From positions 1 to 25,147 of IMG/VR virus record IMGVR_UViG_3300008117_004642: 25,147 nucleotides of DNA. The stretch is one strand, 5' to 3'. The stretch is from a virus. The notes below the pieces were generated by a model. That model was not told where the DNA came from and searched no databases. It was given only the letters and a program-made list of their open reading frames with translations. Both the position numbers and the translations under genes were made by a program. Each line of letters starts with the position of its first letter. Position 1 is the first letter of the stretch. Below are positions 16,706 to 23,956 of the stretch, piece by piece.

Positions 16706-17497
16706 ATGGTAGATTTGCTTGTAGTTTTACAAAGTCACAGCCTAACAAATAATCAAAAACAAATTACTAGGTACATGTGTCAAGATAAAAGCGAGATTAG
16801 TTATCGCTGTATAAAATCATTAGTAAACACATTAAATCATTGCAAAAAAGAAAAGCCAAATGAAGTTAACATAAAACTTGTAGTGTTAGATGACCATAGT
16901 GATGAACCTTTTCTTAAAAGATTGGATTCTATTTTGTCTGAGTGTAATTTTCAATATGAATTGCGACATTTAGAAACACGTGGAATTATGCCAAGCATTC
17001 TTGCATGTTATGAATATGGCAGAGATAAAGGCAAAGATTTAGTTTATTTTGCACAAGATGATTATCTTTATTTTGAAACGTGCATGTATGAAATGCTAGA
17101 TGCATATTTTAGATTTAGTGAAAAATCTAAATTACCTGTATGTATATATCCATTTGATGACCCATATAGATATGGGATACCTCCTGACAGACAGCCATTA
17201 GTATCTGTTCATTTAGGAATCAAACGGCATTGGAGAACAGCATTTGGTACTGCTAGTTGCTTTATGGTAGATCATCCGACATTGGTGAAAAACTTTGATT
17301 TATTTGACGCCATGGGAAAACACGCTGTAGATAGTGTGATGGAAGACGAAACTATAAATAGATTGTTCAATGAAAGAGGATGTCTACTATTCACTCCTAT
17401 TCCAAGTATAGCATTACATGCTCAAGCAGATACAGAAAAAGATCCATACATTGATTGGAAAGCATTATGGGATCAATTTGAAGAGGGTAAAATATGA
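16706..17497 (+). CDS. Glycosyltransferase family 2-like protein
   Basis: The protein (263 residues) starts two bases after the previous stop and has a GT-A style layout. There is a strand with an acidic cluster, K-L-V-V-L-D-D-H-S-D-E (57-67), as in GT2 proteins, and a second site, L-V-Y-F-A-Q-D-D-Y (112-120), matching the DxD-type metal and nucleotide-sugar site. It lacks any membrane segment. A conserved-looking E-D-E-T near residue 216 could supply the catalytic base. It ends in an ATGA overlap with the nucleotidyltransferase gene, so the two are probably translated together. The TATAAATA at 17353-17360 inside this gene encodes T-I-N-R and is probably incidental. Donor and acceptor are unknown. 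Confidence 0.65.
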   Translation: MVDLLVVLQSHSLTNNQKQITRYMCQDKSEISYRCIKSLVNTLNHCKKEKPNEVNIKLVVLDDHSDEPFLKRLDSILSECNFQYELRHLETRGIMPSILACYEYGRDKGKDLVYFAQDDYLYFETCMYEMLDAYFRFSEKSKLPVCIYPFDDPYRYGIPPDRQPLVSVHLGIKRHWRTAFGTASCFMVDHPTLVKNFDLFDAMGKHAVDSVMEDETINRLFNERGCLLFTPIPSIALHAQADTEKDPYIDWKALWDQFEEGKI

Positions 17498-17889
17498 AAA
17501 AAGTTTTTGTAAATGGTACATTTGATTTACTGCATGAGGGTCACATAGCCTTGCTAGAATATGCAAAAACTTTAGGTGAAACTTTAGCAGTTGCAATTGA
17601 TAGTGATGAAAGAGTTAAACAATTAAAAGGTCCTGATAGACCTATACAAGATCAAAAAGAAAGAACAAACGCCCTAATAGCATTGAAAGCAGTCAATGAC
17701 GTTTATATATTTGATACTGATGATGAATTAGAGTGGCTTGTTTCAGTTCATGATGTAATGGTAAAGGGCAGTGACTACAAAGACAAACCAATAATTGGTG
17801 AAAGTGTTTGTAAAGAATTAGTGTTTTTTGATAGAATAGATGGATATAGCACAACACAAAAAATACAAGATATTGCTGATAGGGGATAA
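17494..17889 (+). CDS. hldE (C-terminal domain): Heptose-1-phosphate adenylyltransferase, HldE C-terminal-domain type
   Basis: This is a short nucleotidyltransferase (131 residues) with the signature V-N-G-T-F-D-L-L-H-E-G-H at 6-17, whose H-x-G-H motif binds nucleotide. The rest follows the E. coli HldE C-terminal domain closely: L-K-G-x-x-R-P (44-50), D-V-M-V-K-G-S-D-Y-K, then the end motif D-G-Y-S-T-T-x-x-I. The last element and the overall fit favour ADP-heptose synthesis over the related glycerol-phosphate cytidylyltransferase TagD. The reaction would join D-glycero-beta-D-manno-heptose 1-phosphate and ATP to give ADP-heptose. In E. coli this domain is fused behind the kinase. Here it is a separate gene placed before the kinase. 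A strong site (AAGAGGG, 17481-17487) precedes the ATG. Confidence 0.8.
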   Translation: MKKVFVNGTFDLLHEGHIALLEYAKTLGETLAVAIDSDERVKQLKGPDRPIQDQKERTNALIALKAVNDVYIFDTDDELEWLVSVHDVMVKGSDYKDKPIIGESVCKELVFFDRIDGYSTTQKIQDIADRG

Positions 17890-18592
17890 TGGGATTGACC
17901 AATATCAATACGGGACTGTAGATAGATTAAGTCCTGAAGCTCCTGTGCCGGTGTTAGCATTCATTAAAACTGAATCCAAACCTGGTATGGCAGCAAATGT
18001 AAAAGAAAATTTATTAGCATTAAATTGTGACGTTGATTTTGAACACGGAGTAAAAACTTGTATAAAAACAAGAATTATAGATTTAAAAAGTAAACAACAG
18101 TTATTAAGAATTGACCAAGATGCATTAAGTCGCCCTGTCAATATTAATTATGATCTATCCGTTTTTGATGCAATTGTGATTAGTGATTATAATAAAGGCT
18201 CAGTCACATATGAGTTAGTAGAAAAACTTATTACTACATATAAAGGACCTATTTTCGTTGATACTAAAAAAACTGATTTACAAAGATTTGAAGGATGTTT
18301 TGTAAAAATTAATCATAAAGAATACGAAGCTGCGAAAACGTTCCCTAGTGAATTAATTGTTACTTTGGGTAGTGAAGGAGTTAAATATAAAGACAAAAAG
18401 ATTCCAGCAAGCAACGTAGAGGCATTTGATGTATGTGGTGCCGGAGATACCTTTTTGTCAGCACTAACGTATGGATATTTAGAAAGTAAAAATATTGTTG
18501 AAGCAATAGAATTTGCAGTAAAAGCAAGTACACTAACAATTCAACATATTGGAGTTTATGCACCAACATTAGAGGAGATTAAGAATGTCTGA
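17840..18592 (+). CDS. hldE (N-terminal domain): Heptose-7-phosphate kinase, HldE N-terminal-domain type (PfkB family, compact)
   Basis: This PfkB/ribokinase-type kinase shows the HldE-specific start K-I-L-L-I-G-D-x-x-x-D-Q-Y-x-Y-G (10-25) and R-L-S-P-E-A-P-V-P-V (29-38). The glycine motif appears as K-P-G-M-A-A-N-V (47-54), and then come Q-L-L-R-I-D (87-92) and S-D-Y-N-K-G (115-120). The catalytic anion-hole motif is D-V-C-G-A-G-D-T (197-204), with Asp203 as base. It would phosphorylate heptose 7-phosphate at C1. At 250 residues it is about 65 shorter than the E. coli kinase domain. The main loss is after residue 70, where the lid region of the family lies. The ATG at 17840 is the first codon after a stop in this frame and is needed to keep the first strand. 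It overlaps the preceding gene by 50 bases, with no clear ribosome binding site. Confidence 0.8.
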   Translation: MDIAQHKKYKILLIGDNGIDQYQYGTVDRLSPEAPVPVLAFIKTESKPGMAANVKENLLALNCDVDFEHGVKTCIKTRIIDLKSKQQLLRIDQDALSRPVNINYDLSVFDAIVISDYNKGSVTYELVEKLITTYKGPIFVDTKKTDLQRFEGCFVKINHKEYEAAKTFPSELIVTLGSEGVKYKDKKIPASNVEAFDVCGAGDTFLSALTYGYLESKNIVEAIEFAVKASTLTIQHIGVYAPTLEEIKNV

Positions 18593-18974
18593 AAGACTTC
18601 AAGGACAAGTAGAAAAAGGATGGGGTAGTGAATTTATTTTTACTACAAATGATAAGTATTGTGGCAAATTGCTATCTTTTAAAAAAGATAGTAGATTTAG
18701 TATGCATTTTCACAAAGAAAAAGATGAAACATGGTTAGTTTTGTCTGGGAAATTTATATTAAGATACATAGATTTAACTAATGCCACACATTATGAAATG
18801 GAATTAGCTGGAGGTAATGTTTGGAGAAACCCACCATTAACACCGCATCAACTTATATGCATAGAAGAAGGCACTATAGTCGAGGTCAGTACTCCTGACA
18901 GTGTGGAGGACAACTATCGAATACTACCGGGTGATAGCCAAAAACAACAAGCTGAACAAACAAACGAAGAATGA
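18585..18974 (+). CDS. Cupin protein, sugar isomerase/epimerase-like
   Basis: A single-domain cupin of 129 residues. The first cupin motif is textbook: H41-x-H43-x4-E48-x6-G55, supplying three metal ligands. The second motif is G-G-N-V-W-R-N-P-P-L-T-P-H88, supplying the fourth. The tail V-E-V-S-T-P-D-S-V-E-D-N-Y-R-I resembles the mannose-6-phosphate isomerase-type cupins that occur in sugar-nucleotide clusters. The exact reaction cannot be assigned. A strong AGAGGAG (18571-18577) precedes the ATG at 18585, which lies within the last codons of the kinase gene. The gene sits between the kinase and HldD, so its substrate may be a heptose phosphate or ADP-heptose, but that is context only. The Gln-rich end (after 118) is probably disordered. 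Confidence 0.65.
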   Translation: MSERLQGQVEKGWGSEFIFTTNDKYCGKLLSFKKDSRFSMHFHKEKDETWLVLSGKFILRYIDLTNATHYEMELAGGNVWRNPPLTPHQLICIEEGTIVEVSTPDSVEDNYRILPGDSQKQQAEQTNEE

Positions 18975-19768
18975 AATTATTAATTACAGGTCATAAAGGC
19001 TTTATTGGAAGTAATATGGTTAAAGCCTTATCTACAGATCACGACATAATCACATACGAGTGGGAAGAGGAATTTCCTAACATTTCTGATTGTGATTGTG
19101 TAATTCATATTGGTGCTATTTCAAGTACAACTGAAAAAAATGTAGAAAAAATTATGACACAAAATTATGATTTTAGTTGCATGTTACTTGATAAATGTTT
19201 ACAGCTAAAAGTAAATTTTCAATATAGCAGCAGTGCTAGTGTTTATGGTCTTAATGAAAATTTTAGAGAAGATGCTCCTGTAGATCCTCGCACACCTTAT
19301 GCGTGGAGCAAATATATGTTTGAAAGATACGCTCAATCAAAACATGATATAGCAAAAGATTTGAATTTAAGTATTCAAGGGTTTCGATATTTTAATGTTT
19401 ATGGACACAATGAAGAACATAAAGGAAGCCAAGCTAGCCCGTACACTCAATTTAGTAAACAGGCTAGCGAAAATGGAGTTATAAAGGTTTTTGAAAATAG
19501 CCAAGCTTATATGCGAGATTTCATACACGTAAACAAGGTAATTGAAATTCATAAAACATTTTTATCAATAAAATCTCAGGGAGTTTATAATGTTGGTACT
19601 GGTAGTACAAAAAGTTTTATGGAAATTGCTTCAGGTATTGCAATTCAAACCGGCGCTACAATTGAAAAAATACCAATGCCTCCGGAGCTAGCACATAGCT
19701 ATCAAAAATATACCTGTGCAGATTTATCACTATTAACAACAACAATAAATGAACATCTTTCAAATTGA
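18971..19768 (+). CDS. hldD: ADP-L-glycero-D-manno-heptose 6-epimerase
   Basis: This is a short-chain (extended SDR) sugar-nucleotide epimerase. It has the NAD(P) loop G7-H-K-G10-F-I-G13 and the catalytic Y110-x-x-x-K114. S-S-S-A-S-V-Y-G (86-93) precedes the catalytic pair. It shares HldD-specific blocks with the E. coli enzyme: G-F-R-Y-F-N-V-Y-G (137-145), E-H-K-G-S-Q-A-S (149-156), M-R-D-F-I-H-V, G-V-Y-N-V-G-T-G, and a C-terminal S-Y-Q-K-Y-T-C-A-D-L. It would invert C6 of ADP-D-glycero-D-manno-heptose, the last step of the pathway. The length of 265 residues is some 45 below the bacterial norm. The start is an ATGA overlap with the cupin gene. These blocks make it much more likely HldD than a generic UDP-sugar epimerase. 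Confidence 0.85.
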   Translation: MKLLITGHKGFIGSNMVKALSTDHDIITYEWEEEFPNISDCDCVIHIGAISSTTEKNVEKIMTQNYDFSCMLLDKCLQLKVNFQYSSSASVYGLNENFREDAPVDPRTPYAWSKYMFERYAQSKHDIAKDLNLSIQGFRYFNVYGHNEEHKGSQASPYTQFSKQASENGVIKVFENSQAYMRDFIHVNKVIEIHKTFLSIKSQGVYNVGTGSTKSFMEIASGIAIQTGATIEKIPMPPELAHSYQKYTCADLSLLTTTINEHLSN

Positions 19769-20183
19769 TTATGAGACTAGATTACAAAGTTGGCATGACC
19801 TTAAACAAGAGGTAAAAAATTCTAATTTGAAAGAAAAATGTATTAAAATAGACTATTGGTGGCAGCAAGCACCCACAGTGAATCATTATTTGCATATTAA
19901 GGATACCCTTAATTGGCCAAATCCTTGGGAACTTTTGGTAGAAAATTTATATTGCAATGTTGCTAAAGCATTAGGAATGTGCTATACTTTACATCTATTA
20001 GGAGAAAAAAATGTAAGAATGGTTAATGCTAGTGATAAGTTTGGTAATGACGTTATTTTGGTTGTTGTAAACAGCGAATTTTTTCTTAATTACTGGCCTA
20101 ATACAGTTGAGACAAATACTGTAGCAGATTTCACAATAAAGAGCGAAATTGACATCAGTGATCACCTAGCAAGATTAAAGTAA
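19749..20183 (+). CDS. Unrecognised small protein at the end of the heptose cassette
   Basis: This 144-residue protein overlaps the end of hldD by 20 bases, and this overlap plus the clear ORF argue that it is real. It has no signal peptide, membrane segment or known motif that I can see. It is rich in Trp and Asn in the first 60 residues (Y-W-W-Q-Q-A-P near 36-42, L-N-W-P-N-P-W near 54-60). A second part, from about residue 100, is predicted beta-rich (V-I-L-V-V-V-N-S). No function is claimed. Its position suggests a role in sugar metabolism or glycosylation, or simply co-transcription. Confidence 0.6.
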   Translation: MNIFQIDYETRLQSWHDLKQEVKNSNLKEKCIKIDYWWQQAPTVNHYLHIKDTLNWPNPWELLVENLYCNVAKALGMCYTLHLLGEKNVRMVNASDKFGNDVILVVVNSEFFLNYWPNTVETNTVADFTIKSEIDISDHLARLK

Positions 20184-20194
20184 AAACACTAGTC

Positions 20195-20234
20195 TTACAG
20201 GATACGTAAAATATATATGTAGTTTATCCTGTAA
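20195..20234 (+). other. Perfect 10-bp inverted repeat between the sugar cassette and nrdA
   Basis: TTACAGGATA (20195-20204) and TATCCTGTAA (20225-20234) are exact reverse complements around a 20-base AT-rich loop. The stem can be extended a little with a bulge (C205-G219 region). No T-run follows, so a simple rho-independent terminator is doubtful. An RNA processing hairpin or a protein-binding site is possible. The remainder of the 115-base gap (20184-20298) shows nothing else convincing. Confidence 0.45.
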
Positions 20235-20298
20235 CACACATTAAATATCTTATCACCTGCAGTAACCCATTCAAATAATTATAATAGGCACATAAAAC

Positions 20299-22620
20299 AT
20301 GAATATAAACGTAGTAAAACGCAACGGCGAATCAGTCCCATTAGACATAAGCAAGATACAAAGACAAGTAGCATACGGGTGCAAGGGCATCGATAACGTT
20401 AGTCCTAGTATGATAGAAATTAAAGCACAAATACAACTTCACGACGGAATACACACAAAAACAATAGACGAGTTGCTATTGAAGGCAATGGTCGATCTAA
20501 TTGATGAAAGTGAAAACACAGATATTAATGACGTAAATTATCAATATGTAGCAGGTAGACAAAAAGTATCCATGCTGCGTAAAGAAGTGTATGGTCAATA
20601 TGACCCTCCTAGTCTATACGATATCGTGAGAAAAAATGTAGACCTAGGAATGTATACCAATGAATTACTTGAATGGTATTCGAAAGAAGAATGGGACATC
20701 ATTGATCTCTTTATTGACCATAGCAAGGACGAAAATTATACCTATGCGGCTATCGCACAATTGGCAGAAAAGTACTTAGTTCAGAACCGTGCTACTGGTC
20801 AAATTTTTGAAACACCGCAAGTAAGATATGCAATCGCTGCTGCAACTGCTTTTCACAATGAATCTAAAGAAAAGAGATTAAAATATGTTAAAGAATATTA
20901 TGAGTGTGCTAGTGACGGGCATTTCACTTTGGCCACGCCGGTGTTGGCAGGTTTGGGAACAACTACTAAACAATTTAGTAGTTGTGTCCTTATTAGTAGT
21001 GATGATACTCTTGATTCAATTTTTGCTGCTGGTGAAATGATGGCAAAATATGCTAGCAAACGTGCTGGCATAGGTTTAGAGATAGGTCGTATCCGCCCAT
21101 TAGGATCACCTATACGCAACGGTGAAATTAAACACACTGGTATGATTCCTTTTCTAAAGAAATGGTTCGCCGATCTACGTAGTTGTAGTCAAGGGGGTGT
21201 GCGCAATGCAAGTTGTACGGTTACATTTCCTATTTGGCATTATCAGTTTGAAGATTTAATTGTGTTAAAGAATAATCAAGGTACAGAAGAAACACGTGTG
21301 CGCCAATTAGACTATAGTGTAGTCGTAAATAAGATGTTTTGGAATCGTTATAAGAATAATCAGAACATAACACTATTTGATCCACACGAAGTTCCTGATT
21401 TGTATGAAGCATTCTATAGTGACACAAACGAATTCGAACGTTTGTATAATATATATGAACATAAAAAAGGATTACGTAAAAAGGTTTTACCAGCCGTAGA
21501 AATATTCAAAAATGGTATATTGAAAGAAAGGACAGATACAGGTCGTATCTACATGGTTAATATAGATAACGTAATTAATCAAGGCCCTTTTGATACTACG
21601 GTTGATCCAATATATCAAAGTAATCTTTGTCAAGAAATACTATTGCCTACTAAACCATTTCAGCGAATTGAAGATGTAAATGGGCGTATCGCTCTCTGTA
21701 CATTGGGTAGTGTTAATTGGGGCGCATTTAAAAATCCACAAGATATGCGAAAAGCTTGTAGAGTTCTTGTGCGCAGTTTAAGTAATTTGTTAAATTATCA
21801 GGACTTCTTAAGTGTTCAAAGTAAATTAGCAAATGAAGATTTTGAACCATTGGGCGTCGGCATTACTAATTTAGCATATTGGCATGCAAAGCGCCATTTA
21901 AAGTATGGAACAGCCGATGGGCTTGCAGAAGTAAAACGTTGGATGGAACATCAAGCATATTATCTTACTGAAACTAGTGTCGAGTTAGCACAAGAACGTG
22001 GAGCATGCAAGAACAGTAGTCGTACATACTACGGCAAGGGCATTTTTCCTTGGGAGCGTAGAGCAGAAGGAGTTAATGAACTAACAGATTTTAGTCCTAG
22101 CATGGATTGGGAAGCACTACGTGAGAAATTAAAAAAATACGGTATTCGTAATGCTACATTAATGGCAATCGCACCAGTTGAAAGTTCTAGTGTAGTATTA
22201 AATTCTACTAATGGCATTGAATTGCCAATGGAATTAATTAGCGTCAAAGAAAGTAAAGCTGGTAGTTTTGTTCAGGTAGTGCCAGAATACAAGAGGTTAA
22301 AGAATCGTTATCAATTAATGTGGGAACAACAGGATTGTGTAGATTATTTAAAAACGTCAGCCGTTTTGGCAGCTTACATTGATCAGAGTATCAGCACAAA
22401 TACTTTTTATAATCCTGCATTTTTTCCAGAAGGTAAAGTTAGTGCTACGCTGATAGCGAAAAACTTAATGTTAGGTTATAAATGGGGACTAAAAACCATT
22501 TACTATAGTTTGATAAACAAAGTGGGATCAAAGGCTGCACTAAAAGAAGATAACGTAATTGAGTTTACAAAACTAGAACCTTTAGAAGATGAAGAAGCTT
22601 GTGAGGCATGTGTATTATGA
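20299..22620 (+). CDS. nrdA: Ribonucleoside-diphosphate reductase, class Ia alpha subunit
   Basis: Converts ribonucleoside diphosphates to deoxynucleotides for phage DNA synthesis, together with NrdB. The length (773 residues) is normal. The N-terminal ATP-cone is present (V-V-K-R-N-G-E, residues 5-11 onward). Active-site residues can all be found: Cys229 and Cys467 (the redox pair, in F-S-S-C-V and A-L-C-T-L-G), Asn442, Cys444 and Glu446 (in N-L-C-Q-E), and the radical-relay Tyr735-Tyr736. The C-terminal redox tail C768-E-A-C771-V-L is intact, so thioredoxin or glutaredoxin can regenerate it. No intein or intron interrupts it. The ribosome site before the ATG at 20299 is weak (TAGG, about 11 bases away). 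The stop overlaps the nrdB start as ATGA. Confidence 0.97.
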   Translation: MNINVVKRNGESVPLDISKIQRQVAYGCKGIDNVSPSMIEIKAQIQLHDGIHTKTIDELLLKAMVDLIDESENTDINDVNYQYVAGRQKVSMLRKEVYGQYDPPSLYDIVRKNVDLGMYTNELLEWYSKEEWDIIDLFIDHSKDENYTYAAIAQLAEKYLVQNRATGQIFETPQVRYAIAAATAFHNESKEKRLKYVKEYYECASDGHFTLATPVLAGLGTTTKQFSSCVLISSDDTLDSIFAAGEMMAKYASKRAGIGLEIGRIRPLGSPIRNGEIKHTGMIPFLKKWFADLRSCSQGGVRNASCTVTFPIWHYQFEDLIVLKNNQGTEETRVRQLDYSVVVNKMFWNRYKNNQNITLFDPHEVPDLYEAFYSDTNEFERLYNIYEHKKGLRKKVLPAVEIFKNGILKERTDTGRIYMVNIDNVINQGPFDTTVDPIYQSNLCQEILLPTKPFQRIEDVNGRIALCTLGSVNWGAFKNPQDMRKACRVLVRSLSNLLNYQDFLSVQSKLANEDFEPLGVGITNLAYWHAKRHLKYGTADGLAEVKRWMEHQAYYLTETSVELAQERGACKNSSRTYYGKGIFPWERRAEGVNELTDFSPSMDWEALREKLKKYGIRNATLMAIAPVESSSVVLNSTNGIELPMELISVKESKAGSFVQVVPEYKRLKNRYQLMWEQQDCVDYLKTSAVLAAYIDQSISTNTFYNPAFFPEGKVSATLIAKNLMLGYKWGLKTIYYSLINKVGSKAALKEDNVIEFTKLEPLEDEEACEACVL

Positions 22621-23720
22621 GTAAAGAACAATATAATTTAACAAAACAAACAAATTATTTAAAACGTACAATGTTTTTGGATCCTGCAGGGCCTGTAACA
22701 GTACAAAGATTTGAGGAGGTAAAATATCCCAAAATTGCCAAATACGAAGAAACAGCACGTGGATTTTTTTGGGTGCCTGAAGAAATAACTTTGACTAAAG
22801 ATAAGATTGATCATAAAGAAGCTAGTGAGGCAGTAAAACATATTTTTACTAGTAATCTATTGCGTCAAACTGCACTTGATAGTATACAAGGTCGTGCGCC
22901 CTCACAAGTATTCAGTCCAGTGATTAGTATTCCAGAACTAGAAGCACTAGTTAACAACTGGAGTTTCTTTGAAACTAATATACATAGCAAATCATATAGT
23001 CATATCATTCGTAATGTGTATGGTGTACCTAAAGAAGAATTTAACAAGATACATGACACAAAAGAAATTATTGAAATGGCAGCAAATGTTGGTCGTTACT
23101 ACGAGGAGTTACATCAACTGAACTGTTTTAAGGAAACATCTCAAAAAGCAGTTAGTGAAGAAAGTCATATTAAAGCTATATGGATGGCACTAAATGCAAG
23201 TTACGCACTAGAAGCATTGCGTTTTATGGTTAGTTTTGCTACTAGTCTTGCAATGGTGGAGAATAGAATATACATTGGTAATGGTAATATTATAAGTCTT
23301 ATACTACAAGATGAATTACTGCACACTGAATGGACTGCATATTTAATTAATCAAGTGGTGAAAGAAGATGAAAGGTTTGCAAAAGCAAAAATCGAATGTG
23401 AACAGGAAGTTTACAATATGTACTTAGAGGTAATCAAAGAAGAAAAAGATTGGGCTGACTATCTTTTTAGTAAGGGTGTTGTAATAGGACTAAATGCAGA
23501 TATACTTAAAGATTTTGTAGACTGGACTGCTTTTAACAGGCTTAAGGATATTGGTATTAAGTATTTAGAAAATCATCCAAAAACAAGTCCTATTCCATGG
23601 TTCAATAAACATGTGAATATCAATAAAAAGCAAACTGCTTTACAAGAAAACGAAAGTACAAACTACGTAATTGGTGTTATGAGTGACACTGTAGATTACG
23701 ATGCGTTACCAGTTTTATAA
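22617..23720 (+). CDS. nrdB: Ribonucleoside-diphosphate reductase, class Ia beta subunit
   Basis: Holds the di-iron centre and tyrosyl radical for NrdA. The start is set at the ATG at 22617, which overlaps the nrdA stop and has GAGG (22603-22606) at a suitable distance. The ATG at 22608 is too close to that site. All iron ligands are present in the 367-residue protein: Asp88 (L-D-S-I-Q-G-R), Glu119 and His123, Glu199, Glu233 and His236 (Q-D-E-L-L-H). The radical-bearing Tyr127 is present in S-K-S-Y-S-H-I. This puts it in the tyrosyl-radical subgroup, not the subgroup with Phe or dopa at this site. The C-terminal peptide D-Y-D-A-L-P-V-L would dock on NrdA. Confidence 0.97.
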   Translation: MSKEQYNLTKQTNYLKRTMFLDPAGPVTVQRFEEVKYPKIAKYEETARGFFWVPEEITLTKDKIDHKEASEAVKHIFTSNLLRQTALDSIQGRAPSQVFSPVISIPELEALVNNWSFFETNIHSKSYSHIIRNVYGVPKEEFNKIHDTKEIIEMAANVGRYYEELHQLNCFKETSQKAVSEESHIKAIWMALNASYALEALRFMVSFATSLAMVENRIYIGNGNIISLILQDELLHTEWTAYLINQVVKEDERFAKAKIECEQEVYNMYLEVIKEEKDWADYLFSKGVVIGLNADILKDFVDWTAFNRLKDIGIKYLENHPKTSPIPWFNKHVNINKKQTALQENESTNYVIGVMSDTVDYDALPVL

Positions 23721-23729
23721 GAGGAAAAA

Positions 23730-23954
23730 ATGAAAGCAATAGTTTGGAGTAAGGACATGTGTCCTTTTTGTGATAAAGCCAAGGCTTTATTAAAGTTAAA
23801 GGGTATTGAGTTTGAAGAAAGAAATATAACTAAAGACTGGTCTAAAGAACAATTATTAGAAGCAGTGCCAAATGCACGTGCAGTGCCGCAGATATTCATT
23901 GACGAAGAATTAATTGGTGGATATACAGAATTACATAGAAAATTAATGGGATAA
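23730..23954 (+). CDS. grxC-like: Glutaredoxin (NrdH/Grx type)
   Basis: A minimal glutaredoxin of 74 residues. The active site is C11-P-F-C14; the cis-proline loop A-V-P-Q-I-F-I (51-57) and the glutathione-binding G-G-Y-T-E-L (63-68) are both present. It reduces disulfides and most likely re-reduces NrdA after each turnover, which fits its place nine bases after nrdB. A strong AAGAGGA (23719-23725) precedes the start. The C-P-F-C motif differs from the usual C-P-Y-C of bacterial Grx. It is also compatible with an NrdH-like protein, so the electron donor (glutathione or thioredoxin reductase) is open. Confidence 0.9.
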   Translation: MKAIVWSKDMCPFCDKAKALLKLKGIEFEERNITKDWSKEQLLEAVPNARAVPQIFIDEELIGGYTELHRKLMG

Positions 23955-23956
23955 AC

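Noticed and set aside
17353-17360. Second TATAAATA, a possible late promoter for the heptose genes
   Set aside because: It lies inside the coding part of a GT2-like gene, 134 bases before the next start. In AT-rich coding DNA a chance octamer is expected. It is kept only as a possibility.
17494-17889. Glycerol-3-phosphate cytidylyltransferase (TagD)
   Set aside because: It shares the H-x-G-H motif, but L-K-G-x-x-R-P, V-K-G-x-D-Y-K and D-G-x-S-T-T plus the neighbouring kinase and HldD point to the HldE domain.
20280-20285. TATAAT as a -10 box for nrdA
   Set aside because: The -35 position shows no good match (CTGCAG at 17-base spacing) and the leader would be only about seven bases.
22608-22616. 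Upstream ATG for nrdB
   Set aside because: The GAGG ribosome site at 22603-22606 is one base away from it, too close, but well placed for the ATG at 22617.
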